Part shown: positions 63,710 to 64,000 of the stretch, in pieces
Position numbering within the stretch: the stretch's first letter is position 1
How the letters are laid out: each line of letters begins with the position of its first letter
From: Odobenus rosmarus divergens
Lineage: Eukaryota > Chordata > Mammalia > Carnivora > Odobenidae
DNA length: 64,000 bases
Reading direction: 5' to 3'
Assembly (NCBI RefSeq): GCF_000321225.1
Contig: NW_004450464.1
Span: 1,475,567 to 1,539,566 of the forward strand
Notes under the pieces: generated by a model
What the model was told of the DNA's origin: nothing
What the model saw: the letters and a program-made list of their open reading frames with translations, nothing else
Databases searched by the model: none
Translations under genes and position numbers: made by a program

Positions 63710-64000
63710 CTTTGGCCCACTGGCCTGGTCAGTGGAATTTGGTGTGGTGTATACAATGTCCTCTACAGTCTTTAAGAGAGCTGTCTCATTTGAATTGTGG
63801 ATACAGACACTAGATTGCAGTGGTCTGAGGAGTGAAACCAAGGAGACACATAGCAGAAGGGAAATTGTTTAGATTTAAGATTTGGTAACTTTTGAGAGAC
63901 CTGGAGTAAAATAGGGAGAAAAAGAATACTCTCACTATGGCTGATTTCAAGCTACCAATGTAACCTCAACTAGTGTGCAAAAGTCCTGAAAATATAACAA
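63710..64000. other. Unique sequence to window end
   Basis: No gene or repeat recognised. Confidence 0.3.

Noticed and set aside
63460..63872. Gly/Arg/Lys-rich and Ser/Pro-rich frames near the window end
   Set aside because: They are six-frame translations of the GGCT/GGGA/GGAA microsatellite.
1..64000. Bacterial, phage or plasmid systems (operons, defence islands, integrases)
   Set aside because: Base composition, absence of long open frames, and dense mammalian SINE/LINE/LTR content show this is mammalian nuclear DNA.

Overview
This window is AT-rich mammalian nuclear DNA. I could not support any functional protein-coding gene, rRNA, tRNA gene, operon, CRISPR array or prokaryotic feature. 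The many short open reading frames are chance frames, low-complexity translations or decayed retrotransposon code. The clearest marker of the host is 22 copies of the tRNA-Lys-derived carnivore SINE (Can-SINE/SINEC), with heads of the type GCGCCTGGGTGGCTCAGT and A-rich tails. They are not the modern dog subtype. Together with the L1 3' ends, they point to a non-canid caniform carnivore (bear, seal or mustelid lineage). I cannot name the species. The stretch is either intergenic or a very large intron.

Layout. 1-5 kb: a MIR, an LTR-like element split by a SINE, and an old L1M tail. 5-12.2 kb: an MLT1-type LTR split by a SINE, a MER5 fragment, a SINE, an L2 piece, a SINE containing a 50-base run of N, and two antisense L1 fragments. 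12.2-24 kb: a unique block, a SINE cluster (14.4-17.7 kb), L2 and MIR pieces, and a 5'-truncated L1 at 20.4-21.4 kb. 24-41 kb: mostly low-repeat sequence with isolated SINEs, MIR and L2, including the least repeat-like and most GC-rich patches (28.45-28.8 kb and 33.0-34.3 kb) and a good CTCF-type motif at 34.15 kb. 41-48.3 kb: a MER2-like DNA transposon and then a deeply nested L1 locus, in which an old L1M was hit by at least three later L1 insertions and those by SINEs. 48.3-52.4 kb: MIR fragments and one SINE. 52.9-55.8 kb: a sense-oriented, internally deleted L1M carrying a SINE and a small L1 tail. 55.8-64 kb: more old L1M, a 61-base L1 micro-insertion, a possible solo LTR, L2, and a compound tetranucleotide microsatellite.

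Nothing here works together as a pathway. What the window records is the order of retrotransposition: MIR, L2 and L1M are oldest, MLT1, MER5 and MER2 are intermediate, and carnivore L1 and SINEC are youngest. The order can be read from nesting and from target-site duplications (TSDs) visible in the sequence. I found no previously undescribed biological system. The most unusual local structures are the double L1 insertion at one target site (45.1-47.7 kb), the very short L1 insertions with clean duplications, and the CTCF-like site in a GC-rich low-repeat patch.
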